Assembly (NCBI GenBank): GCA_045636945.1
Contig: JAZTYO010000024.1
Coordinates: 1-46,060 of the forward strand
DNA from: UMGS172 sp045636945
GTDB lineage: Bacteria > Bacillota > Clostridia > Oscillospirales > Acutalibacteraceae
Direction: 5' to 3'
Length of the DNA: 46,060 bases
A program made the translations under genes and the position numbers. Shown in pieces: positions 24,768 through 32,556 of this stretch (the stretch's first letter is position 1; each line of letters opens with the position of its first letter). Under the pieces are notes generated by a model. The model was not told the origin of the DNA, made no database searches, and was given only the letters and a program-made list of their open reading frames with translations.

Positions 24768-26852
24768 ATGCCTAGAAAAGTATCTCTTGAAATGACAAGA
24801 AATATTGGTATTATGGCTCATATTGATGCAGGTAAGACTACCACTACCGAGCGTATTCTGTTCTACACCGGTAAAACTCATAAAATCGGTGAGACTCATG
24901 ACGGAGACGCTACCATGGACTGGATGGCTCAGGAGCAGGAGAGAGGTATTACCATTACTTCTGCTGCTACCACCTGTTTCTGGAAGGATCACCGTATCAA
25001 TATTATCGACACTCCCGGACATGTTGACTTCACTGTTGAAGTTCAGCGTTCTCTCCGCGTACTTGACGGTTCCGTAACCGTTTTGTGTGCAAAGGGCGGT
25101 GTTGAGCCTCAGTCGGAAACTGTTTGGAGACAGGCCGATGAATACCGTGTACCCCGTATGATCTATGTTAACAAGATGGACATTATGGGTGCAGATTTCT
25201 ACAATGTTCTTAAGATGGTTAAGGAACGTTTCCAGTGTAATGCTGTTCCCATTCAGTTGCCTATCGGCTCTGAGGACACTTTCCGTGGAATCATTGACCT
25301 TATTGAGAACGTAGCCGAGGTTTATTATGATGACCTTGGTAAGGATGTCCGCCGTGAAGAAATTCCCGAGGACATGAAGGACCTCGCTGCAGAGTACCGC
25401 CAGAACCTCATTGAGTCTATCGTTGAGATGGACGAGGAACTTATGGAGAAGTACTTCGAAGGCGAAGAGCCCACTGTTGAGCAGATGAAGAAGGTTATCC
25501 GCAAGGCTACCATCGATAACGAGATGGTTCCCGTTTGCTGCGGTACTTCTTACCGTAACAAGGGTGTTCAGCCCTTGCTCGACGCTATCGTTGACTTTAT
25601 GCCCGCTCCTACCGATGTTGAAGACATCAAGGGTGTAAACCCCGACACCGAAGAAGAGGATGTAAGACACACTGGCGATAATGAGCCTTTCGCTGCTCTT
25701 GCATTTAAGATTGCTACCGACCCGTTCGTTGGTAAGATCTGCTTCTTCCGTGTATATTACGGTACCGTTGATGCCGGTTCTACCGTTTACAACTCTGTAA
25801 AGGGTAACAGAGAAAGACTCGGACGTATCCTTCAGATGCACGCTAACAGCCGTGAAGATATCGAGACCTGCTATTCAGGAGATATCGCAGCAGCAGTTGG
25901 TTTGAAGAATACCACAACCGGTGACACTCTTTGCGACGAGAAGTTCCCCATCATCCTTGAGTCGATGAACTTCCCTGAGCCGGTTATCCGTGTTGCTATC
26001 GAGCCTAAGACCAAGGCAGGCCAGGAGAAGATGGGTATTGCCCTTTCCAAGCTGGCTGAAGAGGATCCTACCTTTAAGTTCTACACCGATGAAGAGACCG
26101 GTCAGACCATTATCGCCGGTATGGGTGAGCTTCACCTCGAAATCATCGTTGACCGTATGCTCCGTGAGTTTAAGGTTGAAGCTAACGTAGGTAAGCCTCA
26201 GGTTGATTATAAAGAAACTGTTCGTAAGTCTTCCGTTGTTGACTGCAAGTACGCTCGTCAGTCCGGTGGTAAGGGTCAGTACGGTCATGTTAAGATCCGT
26301 CTTTCTCCCAACGAGACCGGCAAGGGCTACGAGTTTATCAACGCTGTTGTCGGCGGTGCTATCCCCAAGGAATATATCCCTGCCGTTGATGCCGGTATCA
26401 AGGGCGCAATGCAGAGCGGTGTTCTCGCAGGATACAACGTTGTTGACGTTAAGGTAGAACTTTACGACGGTTCTTACCATGAGGTCGACTCTTCTGAAAT
26501 GGCATTTAAGATTGCCGGTTCTATGGCATTCAAAGAGGCCTGCAAGAAGGCTGACCCCGTCCTTATGGAGCCCATTATGAAGGTCGTTGTTATCGTTCCC
26601 GAGGATTACATGGGTGACGTTATCGGTGACCTTAACTCTCGCCGTGGTGAGATTCAGGGCTTTGAGGATCGTTCCGGCGGCGTTAAGCAGATCAATGCTC
26701 ACGTTCCTCTCGGAGATATGTTCGGTTACGCTACCGACCTTCGTTCAAAGACTCAGGGTCGTGGTCAGTACACCATGGAACCCGATGGCTACAAGGAAGT
26801 ACCCAAGAACATTGCTGAGAAGATTATCGCTACCAGAACAAAAAGCGAGTAA
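24768..26852 (+). CDS. fusA: elongation factor G
   Basis: GTPase that drives translocation of tRNA and mRNA on the ribosome. The 694 residues match the family. G1 AHIDAGKTTTTE has the normal Lys; switch 1 QERGITITSAATT, G3 DTPGHVDFTVEV and G4 NKMD are all present; domain IV has GGKGQYGHV and the C-terminal GDLNSRRGEIQGF. AGGAGG precedes the ATG, 23 bases after rpsG. Co-transcribed with rpsL and rpsG. Confidence 0.98.
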   Translation: MPRKVSLEMTRNIGIMAHIDAGKTTTTERILFYTGKTHKIGETHDGDATMDWMAQEQERGITITSAATTCFWKDHRINIIDTPGHVDFTVEVQRSLRVLDGSVTVLCAKGGVEPQSETVWRQADEYRVPRMIYVNKMDIMGADFYNVLKMVKERFQCNAVPIQLPIGSEDTFRGIIDLIENVAEVYYDDLGKDVRREEIPEDMKDLAAEYRQNLIESIVEMDEELMEKYFEGEEPTVEQMKKVIRKATIDNEMVPVCCGTSYRNKGVQPLLDAIVDFMPAPTDVEDIKGVNPDTEEEDVRHTGDNEPFAALAFKIATDPFVGKICFFRVYYGTVDAGSTVYNSVKGNRERLGRILQMHANSREDIETCYSGDIAAAVGLKNTTTGDTLCDEKFPIILESMNFPEPVIRVAIEPKTKAGQEKMGIALSKLAEEDPTFKFYTDEETGQTIIAGMGELHLEIIVDRMLREFKVEANVGKPQVDYKETVRKSSVVDCKYARQSGGKGQYGHVKIRLSPNETGKGYEFINAVVGGAIPKEYIPAVDAGIKGAMQSGVLAGYNVVDVKVELYDGSYHEVDSSEMAFKIAGSMAFKEACKKADPVLMEPIMKVVVIVPEDYMGDVIGDLNSRRGEIQGFEDRSGGVKQINAHVPLGDMFGYATDLRSKTQGRGQYTMEPDGYKEVPKNIAEKIIATRTKSE

Positions 26853-26868
26853 TTTTTAATATTTACTC

Positions 26869-26897
26869 TTGAAATTTTGTGCGATATTTGTTAGAAT
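26869..26897 (+). promoter_or_regulatory. additional promoter before tuf
   Basis: TTGAAA (26869-26874), 17 bases, TAGAAT (26892-26897), 55 bases before the tuf start. No terminator stands between fusA and tuf, so tuf is probably read both from this site and from the str promoter. Confidence 0.6.
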
Positions 26898-26952
26898 AGC
26901 AGTAGCGCACCTATAAATTAATTAATTCACCTATTTTAAGGAGGAAATTACA

Positions 26953-28149
26953 ATGGCAAAGGCAAAATTTGAACGTTCTAAGCCGCACGTAAACATTGGT
27001 ACCATCGGTCACGTTGACCATGGTACGACCACCCTCACTGCAGCAATCACCAAGTATCTTTCTTTGAAGGGCTATGCACAGTTCGAGGACTATGCAAACA
27101 TCGATAAGGCTCCCGAAGAGAGAGAGCGTGGTATCACCATCAACACCGCTCACGTTGAGTACGAGACTGACAACCGTCACTACGCTCACGTCGACTGCCC
27201 CGGACACGCTGACTATGTTAAGAACATGATCACCGGTGCTGCTCAGATGGACGGTGCTATCCTTGTTATCGCTTCTACCGACGGTCCTATGGCTCAGACC
27301 AAGGAGCACCTTCTCCTTGCTCGTCAGGTTGGCGTTCCCTACATCGTTGTTTTCATGAACAAGGTTGATCAGGTTGACGACCCCGAGCTTCTCGATCTCG
27401 TAGAGATGGAAATCCGTGAGACTCTTGACAAGTATGAGTTCCCCGGCGATGATACTCCTATCATCAAGGGTTCTGCTCTTCAGGCTCTTGAGGCTGGTAA
27501 CGATCCTTCTGAGGCTCCTTATGCACCTATCGCAGAGCTTATGGATGCTGTTGACAGCTACATTCCTACTTCTGAGCGTAAGGCTGACCTTCCCTTCCTT
27601 ATGCCTGTTGAGGACGTTATGACCATTTCCGGCCGTGGTACTGTTGTTACCGGCCGTGTTGAGCGTGGTCAGTTGAATGCTGGTGACGAAGTTGAAATCG
27701 TTGGTCTTACCGACGAGCGCAAGAAGACTGTTGTTACCTCTATGGAAATGTTCCGCAAGACTCTCGATTACTGTGAGGCTGGTGATAACGTTGGTGCTCT
27801 TCTCCGTGGCGTAGGTCGTGACGAGGTTGAGCGTGGACAGGTTCTTTGCAAACCCGGCTCCATCAACCCCCACACCAAGTTCCATGGTCAGGTTTACGTT
27901 CTTAAGAAGGAAGAGGGCGGCCGTCATACTCCCTTCATGAACAACTATCGTCCTCAGTTCTACTTCAGAACTACCGACGTTACCGGTATTATTACTCTTC
28001 CCGCAGGTACCGAGATGTGCATGCCTGGCGATAACGTAGAGATGGACGTTGAGCTCATCACTCCTATTGCTATCGAAGAGGGACTCCGTTTCGCTATCCG
28101 TGAAGGTGGCCGTACTGTTGGTTCTGGTGTTGTTACCGCTATCAACTAA
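26953..28149 (+). CDS. tuf: elongation factor Tu, P-loop Lys replaced by Thr
   Basis: GTPase that carries aminoacyl-tRNA to the ribosome. The 398 residues match the family. Switch 1 APEERERGITINTAHVEYE, G3 DCPGHADYVKNM, G4 NKVD, and domains II and III (ISGRGTVVTGRVERG, YRPQFYFRTTDVTG, IREGGRTVGSGVV) are all typical. The G1 loop, however, reads GHVDHGTTTLTAA: residue 25 is Thr (codon ACG, 27025-27027) where EF-Tu has Lys (AAG/AAA). That Lys binds the beta and gamma phosphates of GTP. One base (A to C) separates ACG from AAG, so either a base-call error or a real substitution is possible. The fusA and prfC P-loops in this window are normal. AGGAGG precedes the ATG; a strong terminator follows. 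Confidence 0.97.
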   Translation: MAKAKFERSKPHVNIGTIGHVDHGTTTLTAAITKYLSLKGYAQFEDYANIDKAPEERERGITINTAHVEYETDNRHYAHVDCPGHADYVKNMITGAAQMDGAILVIASTDGPMAQTKEHLLLARQVGVPYIVVFMNKVDQVDDPELLDLVEMEIRETLDKYEFPGDDTPIIKGSALQALEAGNDPSEAPYAPIAELMDAVDSYIPTSERKADLPFLMPVEDVMTISGRGTVVTGRVERGQLNAGDEVEIVGLTDERKKTVVTSMEMFRKTLDYCEAGDNVGALLRGVGRDEVERGQVLCKPGSINPHTKFHGQVYVLKKEEGGRHTPFMNNYRPQFYFRTTDVTGIITLPAGTEMCMPGDNVEMDVELITPIAIEEGLRFAIREGGRTVGSGVVTAIN

Positions 28150-28180
28150 TTTGAAGTTAATATAACTTTAAGTTAAATTC

Positions 28181-28218
28181 AACCCTTCCGTTACTTTTTG
28201 GTAACGGAAGGGTTTTTC
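28181..28218 (+). terminator. intrinsic terminator of the str operon
   Basis: AACCCTTCCGTTAC (28181-28194), six-base loop, GTAACGGAAGGGTT (28201-28214), then TTT and a further T run. Perfect 14-bp stem. Confidence 0.92.
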
Positions 28219-28230
28219 TTATTTTTTCAC

Positions 28231-28259
28231 TTGACTTTCACGATTTATCGTGTTAAAAT
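28231..28259 (+). promoter_or_regulatory. promoter with palindromic operator before yerC-like gene
   Basis: TTGACT (28231-28236), 17 bases, TAAAAT (28254-28259). The spacer holds a perfect palindrome CACGATTTATCGTG (28239-28252), exactly between -35 and -10. A weaker CACGACAATGTG follows at about 28267-28278. The place and symmetry fit a repressor site; the adjacent TrpR-like gene is the obvious candidate. Confidence 0.65.
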
Positions 28260-28310
28260 GTTAATGCACGACAATGTGTTGCAAAGCGAAATGAAAGGTT
28301 GGACCTTCCT

Positions 28311-28598
28311 ATGAATAAACTGCACAACGATAGTACTGATTTACTTTTTAACGCGATACTTACGCTTGAAAACATTGACGAATGTTATGCTTTTTTTGAG
28401 GATATCTGCACTATAAAGGAAATTCAGTCTATTGCTCAGCGTTTTACCGTTGCTCAGATGTTGACCGAGGGCAAGGTTTATAGCGATATAGTTGCTGAAA
28501 CAGGTGCTTCTACCGCTACTATCAGCCGTGTAAACCGTTCACTGAACTATGGTAACGATGCTTACAGAACTGCATTTGACCGTATCAATAAGAAATGA
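28311..28598 (+). CDS. YerC/YecD-type TrpR-like regulator
   Basis: The 95-residue protein is of the TrpR-related YerC/YecD family: an all-helical DNA-binding protein. FFEDICTIKEIQSIAQRFTVAQML matches the family core, and ASTATISRVNRSLNYG is the recognition helix-turn-helix. Start ATG 28311 is preferred, with AAAGG 11 bases before; a TTG at 28299 is in frame but lacks a good site. It overlaps the next gene by four bases (ATGA), so it forms an operon with the methyltransferase and hslO. Its target in this organism is unknown; it may control its own promoter. Confidence 0.85.
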   Translation: MNKLHNDSTDLLFNAILTLENIDECYAFFEDICTIKEIQSIAQRFTVAQMLTEGKVYSDIVAETGASTATISRVNRSLNYGNDAYRTAFDRINKK

Positions 28599-29347
28599 AT
28601 TACGAAAATTTTGCCGACGTTTATGATGCCTTGCAGACCGACGTTGATTATGCTGCAAGGACCGAATATCTGACCGAGGTTTTCAAAAAATATGACCGTC
28701 TGCCCACACTATTGCTTGATGTTGCGTGCGGTACAGGCGGTTTTTCGTATCTGTTCTCCGAAAAGGGAATAGATGTCATAGGTGCTGACCCCTCGCCCGA
28801 AATGTTGAGCATCGCAAGAGAAAAGTTTGCTAACGCAGGCAGGGAAGTGCTTTTACTGTGCCAATCGGCTGAAGAACTCGACCTTTACGGTACGGTAGAC
28901 GGTGCTATTTGCTGTCTTGACAGCTTAAACCATATTATCGATGAAGATGAGTTCAAGCGTTCAATAGCACGTATTGCACTGTTTTTGGAACCCGAAAGAC
29001 TGTTTGTATTTGATGTCAACACAGAATATAAACATAGAGAGGTTTTGTCGGGTACAACCTTTGCGGTAGAAAATGAAGAAGTGTTCTGCGTGTGGCAGAA
29101 TTCCGAGTGCGATGAGGACGGAATAGTTGATATTTCGCTTGATTTCTTCCGCGAAACCGAGAACGGAACCTACGAACGAAGCTCCGAAGATTTTTCCGAA
29201 AGGGCATACAGTCACGAATTTATTGAAAAATGTATTACTGAGGCAGGGCTTGAAACGGTTGCCGTGTTTGGTGATATGAGCTTTGACGCTCCCGAAGAAT
29301 CGGCAGAGCGTGTATTTTACGTTACAAGAAGGGTAAACAATGGGTAA
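28595..29347 (+). CDS. class I SAM-dependent methyltransferase
   Basis: The 250-residue protein has the Rossmann-type SAM site LLDVACGTGGFSYLFSEKG (motif I), the acidic ribose-binding residue in VIGADPSPEML (motif II), and DGAICCLDSLNHI in the motif IV place. It acts in the cytosol; the substrate cannot be told from the sequence, although small-molecule methyltransferases of the UbiE/COQ5 type look most alike. It overlaps the yerC-like gene (ATGA) and hslO (8 bases), so translation of the three is coupled. Confidence 0.88.
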   Translation: MNYENFADVYDALQTDVDYAARTEYLTEVFKKYDRLPTLLLDVACGTGGFSYLFSEKGIDVIGADPSPEMLSIAREKFANAGREVLLLCQSAEELDLYGTVDGAICCLDSLNHIIDEDEFKRSIARIALFLEPERLFVFDVNTEYKHREVLSGTTFAVENEEVFCVWQNSECDEDGIVDISLDFFRETENGTYERSSEDFSERAYSHEFIEKCITEAGLETVAVFGDMSFDAPEESAERVFYVTRRVNNG

Positions 29348-30224
29348 ACTTATCAGATGCATCACAACCGAAGGTGCCATTATGGCAACCTGCGTTGACA
29401 CAACCGATATAGTGGCCGAGGCAGAGAAGTATCATAAAACCTCGGCTGTGGTTACTGCTGCGTTGGGCAGATTGTTGACCGCTGCTTCTATGATGGGCAA
29501 TATGCTGAAATCCGAGGACCATTCTCTTACTCTGCGTATAATGGGTGAGGGTATTATTGGCAACCTTGTGGCAGCAAGTGATTTTGACGGTAATGTGAGA
29601 GGATATGTAACTAATCCTGTTGTTGAAATTCCTTTGAATGCCAAGGGAAAGTTGGATGTTGGCGGTGCTGTGGGTGCAGGAACTTTGTATGTTATCAAGG
29701 ACCTCGGTATGAGGGACCCGTATGTCGGCCAGATTCCGTTGACCACAGGTGAGATTGCCGAGGATATCACGTCGTATTACGCCATCAGTGAGCAGATACC
29801 TACTATCTGTGCATTGGGTGTGCTTGTCAATCCCGATTTAACCGTTAATGTTGCAGGTGGTTTTATTATTCAAATGTTGCCAGGATATACCGATGCCGAA
29901 ATTGATAAATTGGAGGATTCGGTTAAGGACCTTGAGCCCATAACCAAAATGCTGTCTGACGGTAAGACACCCGAGGAAATATTGCGTCTTGCTCTAAAGA
30001 ATTTTGAGGTTGACGTTCTGTATGAGCAGGATATAGCATATAAGTGTAAATGCAGCCGCGAACGTACCGAGGCAGCATTGTTGAGCATTGGAATTGAGGA
30101 TTTGAAAGAGATGGCAGAGGACGAAAAGGATACCGAGGTGTGCTGTCATTTCTGCGATAAGAAGTACATTTTTACCAAAAAAGACCTCGAAAAAATTATT
30201 TCAAAAAAAGTTCGAAAATTTTGA
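29340..30224 (+). CDS. hslO: Hsp33 redox-regulated chaperone
   Basis: Holdase chaperone switched on by oxidation: a C-terminal zinc centre is released when its Cys residues form disulfides. The 294 residues match the family. The zinc ligands are present as CKC (236-238) and CxxC (269-272, in CCHFC). NVRGYVTNP and GGFIIQMLPG are conserved substrate-domain stretches. The start ATG 29340 lies inside the end of the methyltransferase gene. No terminator was found between it and the tRNA promoter at 30234. Confidence 0.95.
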   Translation: MGKLIRCITTEGAIMATCVDTTDIVAEAEKYHKTSAVVTAALGRLLTAASMMGNMLKSEDHSLTLRIMGEGIIGNLVAASDFDGNVRGYVTNPVVEIPLNAKGKLDVGGAVGAGTLYVIKDLGMRDPYVGQIPLTTGEIAEDITSYYAISEQIPTICALGVLVNPDLTVNVAGGFIIQMLPGYTDAEIDKLEDSVKDLEPITKMLSDGKTPEEILRLALKNFEVDVLYEQDIAYKCKCSRERTEAALLSIGIEDLKEMAEDEKDTEVCCHFCDKKYIFTKKDLEKIISKKVRKF

Positions 30225-30233
30225 AAAAAAGTG

Positions 30234-30262
30234 TTGACAAATCGAGTTCGATGTGTTAATAT
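30234..30262 (+). promoter_or_regulatory. promoter of the tRNA cluster
   Basis: TTGACA (30234-30239), 17 bases, TAATAT (30257-30262), 38 bases before the first tRNA. Confidence 0.75.
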
Positions 30263-30299
30263 ATCATTCGTCGCCGGTGGTACAGTAACCTGCGTAGAT

Positions 30300-30375
30300 G
30301 GGAGCATAGCTCAGCTGGGAGAGCATCTGCCTTACAAGCAGAGGGTCACAGGTTCGAGCCCTGTTGTTCCCACCA
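30300..30375 (+). tRNA. tRNA-Val (anticodon TAC)
   Basis: Acceptor GGGAGCA pairs with TGTTCCC; D arm TAGCTCAGCTGGGAGAGCA; anticodon stem TCTGC/GCAGA with loop CTTACAA; T arm ACAGG-TTCGAGC-CCTGT; CCA end encoded. 76 bases. Confidence 0.97.
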
Positions 30376-30381
30376 TTAGGT

Positions 30382-30458
30382 GGCCTGGTAGTTCAGTTGG
30401 TTAGAACGCTAGCCTGTCACGCTAGAGGTCGTGGGTTCGAGCCCCATCCAGGTCGCCA
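30382..30458 (+). tRNA. tRNA-Asp (anticodon GTC)
   Basis: Acceptor GGCCTGG pairs with CCAGGTC; anticodon stem CTAGC/GCTAG with loop CTGTCAC; T arm GTGGG-TTCGAGC-CCCAT; G discriminator as usual for tRNA-Asp; CCA encoded. 77 bases. Confidence 0.97.
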
Positions 30459-30464
30459 ATTTAC

Positions 30465-30540
30465 GCCTCTGTAGCTCAGTAGGTAGAGCAGGGGACTGAA
30501 AATCCCCGTGTCATTGGTTCGATTCCGATCGGAGGCACCA
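30465..30540 (+). tRNA. tRNA-Phe (anticodon GAA)
   Basis: Acceptor GCCTCTG pairs with CGGAGGC; anticodon stem GGGGA/TCCCC with loop CTGAAAA; T loop TTCGATT; CCA encoded. 76 bases. Confidence 0.97.
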
Positions 30541-30546
30541 TTTTAT

Positions 30547-30622
30547 GCGGATTTAGCTCATCTGGTAGAGCGCCACCTTGCCAAGGTGGAGGTAGCGAGT
30601 TCGAGCCTCGTAATCCGCTCCA
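30547..30622 (+). tRNA. tRNA-Gly (anticodon GCC)
   Basis: Acceptor GCGGATT pairs with AATCCGC; anticodon stem CCACC/GGTGG with loop TTGCCAA; T discriminator and CCA encoded. 76 bases. Confidence 0.97.
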
Positions 30623-30659
30623 ACGGGACGCTTAAACGCTGTAAGCGTCCCGTCTTTTT
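30623..30659 (+). terminator. terminator inside the tRNA cluster
   Basis: ACGGGACGCTTA (30623-30634), loop of seven, TAAGCGTCCCGT (30642-30653), then CTTTTT. It starts right behind the CCA of tRNA-Gly, so it ends the first four tRNAs and the Cys tRNA depends on read-through or another promoter. Confidence 0.88.
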
Positions 30660-30675
30660 ATAAAATTGAATATGT

Positions 30676-30749
30676 GGCGCCATGGCCAAGCGGTAAGGCA
30701 AAGGTCTGCAACACCTCTATCCCCAGTTCGATTCTGGGTGGCGCCTCCA
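30676..30749 (+). tRNA. tRNA-Cys (anticodon GCA)
   Basis: Acceptor GGCGCCA pairs with TGGCGCC; anticodon loop CTGCAAC; T arm CCCAG-TTCGATT-CTGGG; T discriminator (known identity element for tRNA-Cys) and CCA encoded. 74 bases. Confidence 0.97.
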
Positions 30750-30750
30750 G

Positions 30751-30798
30751 AAAAAATCAAGCTTTCAAATTTAGGTTTGAAAGCTTGATTTTTTGCTT
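30751..30798 (+). terminator. terminator after tRNA-Cys
   Basis: A perfect 19-bp inverted repeat: ATCAAGCTTTCAAA (30756-30769) with TTTGAAAGCTTGAT (30776-30789), flanked by A6 and T6 that also pair. The outer A/T runs let it work in both directions. Confidence 0.9.
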
Positions 30799-30803
30799 TT
30801 TTA

Positions 30804-30833
30804 CCCGTTTTTTAGCTAAAAACGGGCTTTTTT
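30804..30833 (+). terminator. second, tandem terminator
   Basis: CCCGTTTTT (30804-30812), short loop, AAAAACGGG (30818-30826), then CTTTTTT. Confidence 0.75.
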
Positions 30834-30867
30834 ATGCCAAAATAGGTGGGTTTGGTTAAAACACACC

Positions 30868-30937
30868 TTTGAAACATAAAAATATACAAGTTTGAGAAAA
30901 TGTGAAAATTTAAACATAAAAATATACAAGTTTCAAA
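30868..30937. repeat. duplicated 22-bp element, probable operator
   Basis: An exact 22-base element, AAACATAAAA...ATACAAGTTT, occurs at 30872-30893 and again at 30912-30933, 40 bases apart (about four helical turns). Each copy is an imperfect palindrome (AAAC...GTTT). The pair is bounded by the inverted repeat TTTGAAAC (30868-30875) and GTTTCAAA (30930-30937). It lies before a TATACT -10-like site (30971-30976) and the KilA-N gene. An operator for this regulator-like protein is the simplest reading. Confidence 0.6.
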
Positions 30938-31000
30938 TAGAAAACTATTCCAATATATAGGGAAGTATGTTATACTATTAATATAAGTGAGGTGATGGGC

Positions 31001-31636
31001 TTGGATTATTATATTAAAGGTGCAGTAGAAGAGTATCTTAAACACAATAGAACCATTCTTGAAGGTTTGCGTGATCAAGGTGTCTTTTCGCAAGAGGATG
31101 TTGAAAGTGAACTTGAAAACATTAAAGCCAAAATTGAAAAGGATATCGAAACGAATAAAGCCTATGCAATGCTGTTAATGGAAATAGAAAAAGAGAAGTA
31201 TAAAGACGAAGATGGGAATGAGTATGTATCGCTGACGGAAATTGCTAGACATAAAAATTTTAAGAATCCAAGTTATGTCATTCAAAGCTGGTTAAGGGAT
31301 AGAAACACTCTCGATTTTTTATTCCAGTGGGAAACTGAAAATAATATGTCATTTCAAAATATTGGTTATCATCAAATTAAAGTGAAATTATCAAAACCCT
31401 CTTTTACTCTTACACCGAAAATTTGGCATGAGTACACCAGCGCTACCGGCATCATATCAAAGCAGGGCAATGGGGGTGGGACCTTTGCACATAGAGATAT
31501 TGCCATTGACTTCTATGCTTGGGTATTTCCGAAAAAACGATATCAGCTTATTAAGATGATTACCGGAAAGGCAGCTTTCTTAGAATCAATAACAAAAGAG
31601 CTAAATGAGCAAAAGCAAAATACCAATGTGGAATGA
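31001..31636 (+). CDS. KilA-N domain protein
   Basis: Protein of about 211 residues, with a helical N-terminal part rich in Glu and Lys (about 20-60) and a KilA-N domain after it (YVSLTEIARHK, then NPSYVIQSWLRDRNTLDFL, then TPKIWHEYTSATGI and FAHRDIAIDFYAWV). KilA-N domains are found in phage and large DNA virus proteins and are thought to bind nucleic acid. The start is set at TTG 31001 because GAGGTGAT (30989-30996), the full anti-16S match, lies five bases before; the GTG 30992 and ATG 30995 overlap that site. First gene of a long same-strand operon. Its phage-type domain suggests horizontal origin; the operator-like repeats suggest self-regulation. Confidence 0.8.
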   Translation: MDYYIKGAVEEYLKHNRTILEGLRDQGVFSQEDVESELENIKAKIEKDIETNKAYAMLLMEIEKEKYKDEDGNEYVSLTEIARHKNFKNPSYVIQSWLRDRNTLDFLFQWETENNMSFQNIGYHQIKVKLSKPSFTLTPKIWHEYTSATGIISKQGNGGGTFAHRDIAIDFYAWVFPKKRYQLIKMITGKAAFLESITKELNEQKQNTNVE

Positions 31637-31695
31637 CACAAATAAAATTGATAGGCAAAAATTTACAAAGAAGAATTGCTCGTGGAGATGAAGTA

Positions 31696-32169
31696 ATGAA
31701 GCTATTATTTAAGCAAAGATTTTTCTCGTGGTTTGACAGCTACGATATTTACGATGAAGCCGGCAACACAATATTCGTTGTCAAGGGTGAACTTGCGTGG
31801 GGACATCTGCTCCGCATTTATGATGCCAACGGTAATGAGGTTGGATACATTAAGGAAAAAATCCTGACCTGGCTTCCCAAGTTTGAAATGTATATTGGCG
31901 ACCGATACGCTGGTTGCATTAGCAAGGAGTTTACCTTCTTTAAGCCGAAGTTCAATATCGACTACAACGGTTGGCACGTTGACGGCGACTGGTTTGAGTG
32001 GGACTATATAATCCTTAACTCTGCAGGCCTAAGCATTGCCTCTGTATCGAAGGAACTTTGGAACTGGACAGATACTTACGTAATTGAAGTACACGATCCG
32101 CAGGATGCGCTGTATGCGCTGATGCTTGTACTTGCCATTGATGCGGAGAAATGTTCGAGAAAGGATTAA
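31696..32169 (+). CDS. LURP-one-related (YxjI-like) protein
   Basis: The 157-residue protein is of the LURP-one/YxjI family (tubby-like barrel): KQRFFSWFDSYDIYDEAGN, GHLLRIYDANGNEVGYIKE, LPKFEMYI, FTFFKPKFNIDYNGWHVDGD and YVIEVHDPQDALYALMLVLA are close to the family pattern. The bacterial function is unknown; the fold may bind membrane phosphoinositide or other lipids. ATG 31696 has GGAGATG nine bases before it; the frame goes on to 31633 but the family begins at MKLLFKQ. Confidence 0.85.
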   Translation: MKLLFKQRFFSWFDSYDIYDEAGNTIFVVKGELAWGHLLRIYDANGNEVGYIKEKILTWLPKFEMYIGDRYAGCISKEFTFFKPKFNIDYNGWHVDGDWFEWDYIILNSAGLSIASVSKELWNWTDTYVIEVHDPQDALYALMLVLAIDAEKCSRKD

Positions 32170-32178
32170 GGTGATAGC

Positions 32179-32523
32179 TTGAATCCTTCAACATACATAC
32201 CAATAATCGTCTTATGGATTATTATATTCATTATGTTCCGCAATCGGCGGGCAGCTGTCGCGAGACAAATTATTAAGAAAAGAAAAATGGAGGGTAATAA
32301 CGAAATGAAAGATCTTGCAAAGAGATTTATTGATAAAGAGTGTTTAATCACTGCATTTGATAGCAACCATCAGTTTGAGGGTGTTATCAAGGAGGTAAGT
32401 GATAGCGCTATTCTTGTTGAAAAAAAAGAAGCTGTCGAAGCAATCAATCTTGATTTTGTTATTCGAATTAGAGAATACCCGAAGAATAAAAGGGGCAAGA
32501 AAAAGTCTGTTGTGCTTGGTTAA
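32179..32523 (+). CDS. small membrane-anchored protein with C-terminal Sm-like segment
   Basis: The 114-residue protein starts at TTG 32179, with AAGGTGAT before it. An N-terminal membrane helix (7-20, YIPIIVLWIIIFIMF) is followed by a basic stretch (RNRRAAVARQIIKKRK). The part from 44 on (MKDLAKRFIDKECLITAF, GVIKEVSDSAILVEKK, VEAINLDFVIRIREYPKNK) resembles a small beta barrel of a kind common in Clostridia. Function unknown. 9 bases after the LURP-one gene, so in the same operon. Confidence 0.7.
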   Translation: MNPSTYIPIIVLWIIIFIMFRNRRAAVARQIIKKRKMEGNNEMKDLAKRFIDKECLITAFDSNHQFEGVIKEVSDSAILVEKKEAVEAINLDFVIRIREYPKNKRGKKKSVVLG

Positions 32524-32556
32524 AGGAAAGTATATGAATGCTTAGGAGGTGTATCC

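Noticed and set aside
24732..27927. Long minus-strand frames opposite fusA and tuf
   Set aside because: Shadows of fusA and tuf; rich in Leu, Asn and Val from reversed codons, no recognisable domain.
30676..30749. tRNA-Cys as attachment site of an integrated element
   Set aside because: No integrase and no second copy of the tRNA 3' end was found in the window, although the KilA-N gene downstream hints at foreign origin.
30872..30933. Repeats as a CRISPR array
   Set aside because: Only two copies with an 18-base spacing, and no cas gene; better read as operators.
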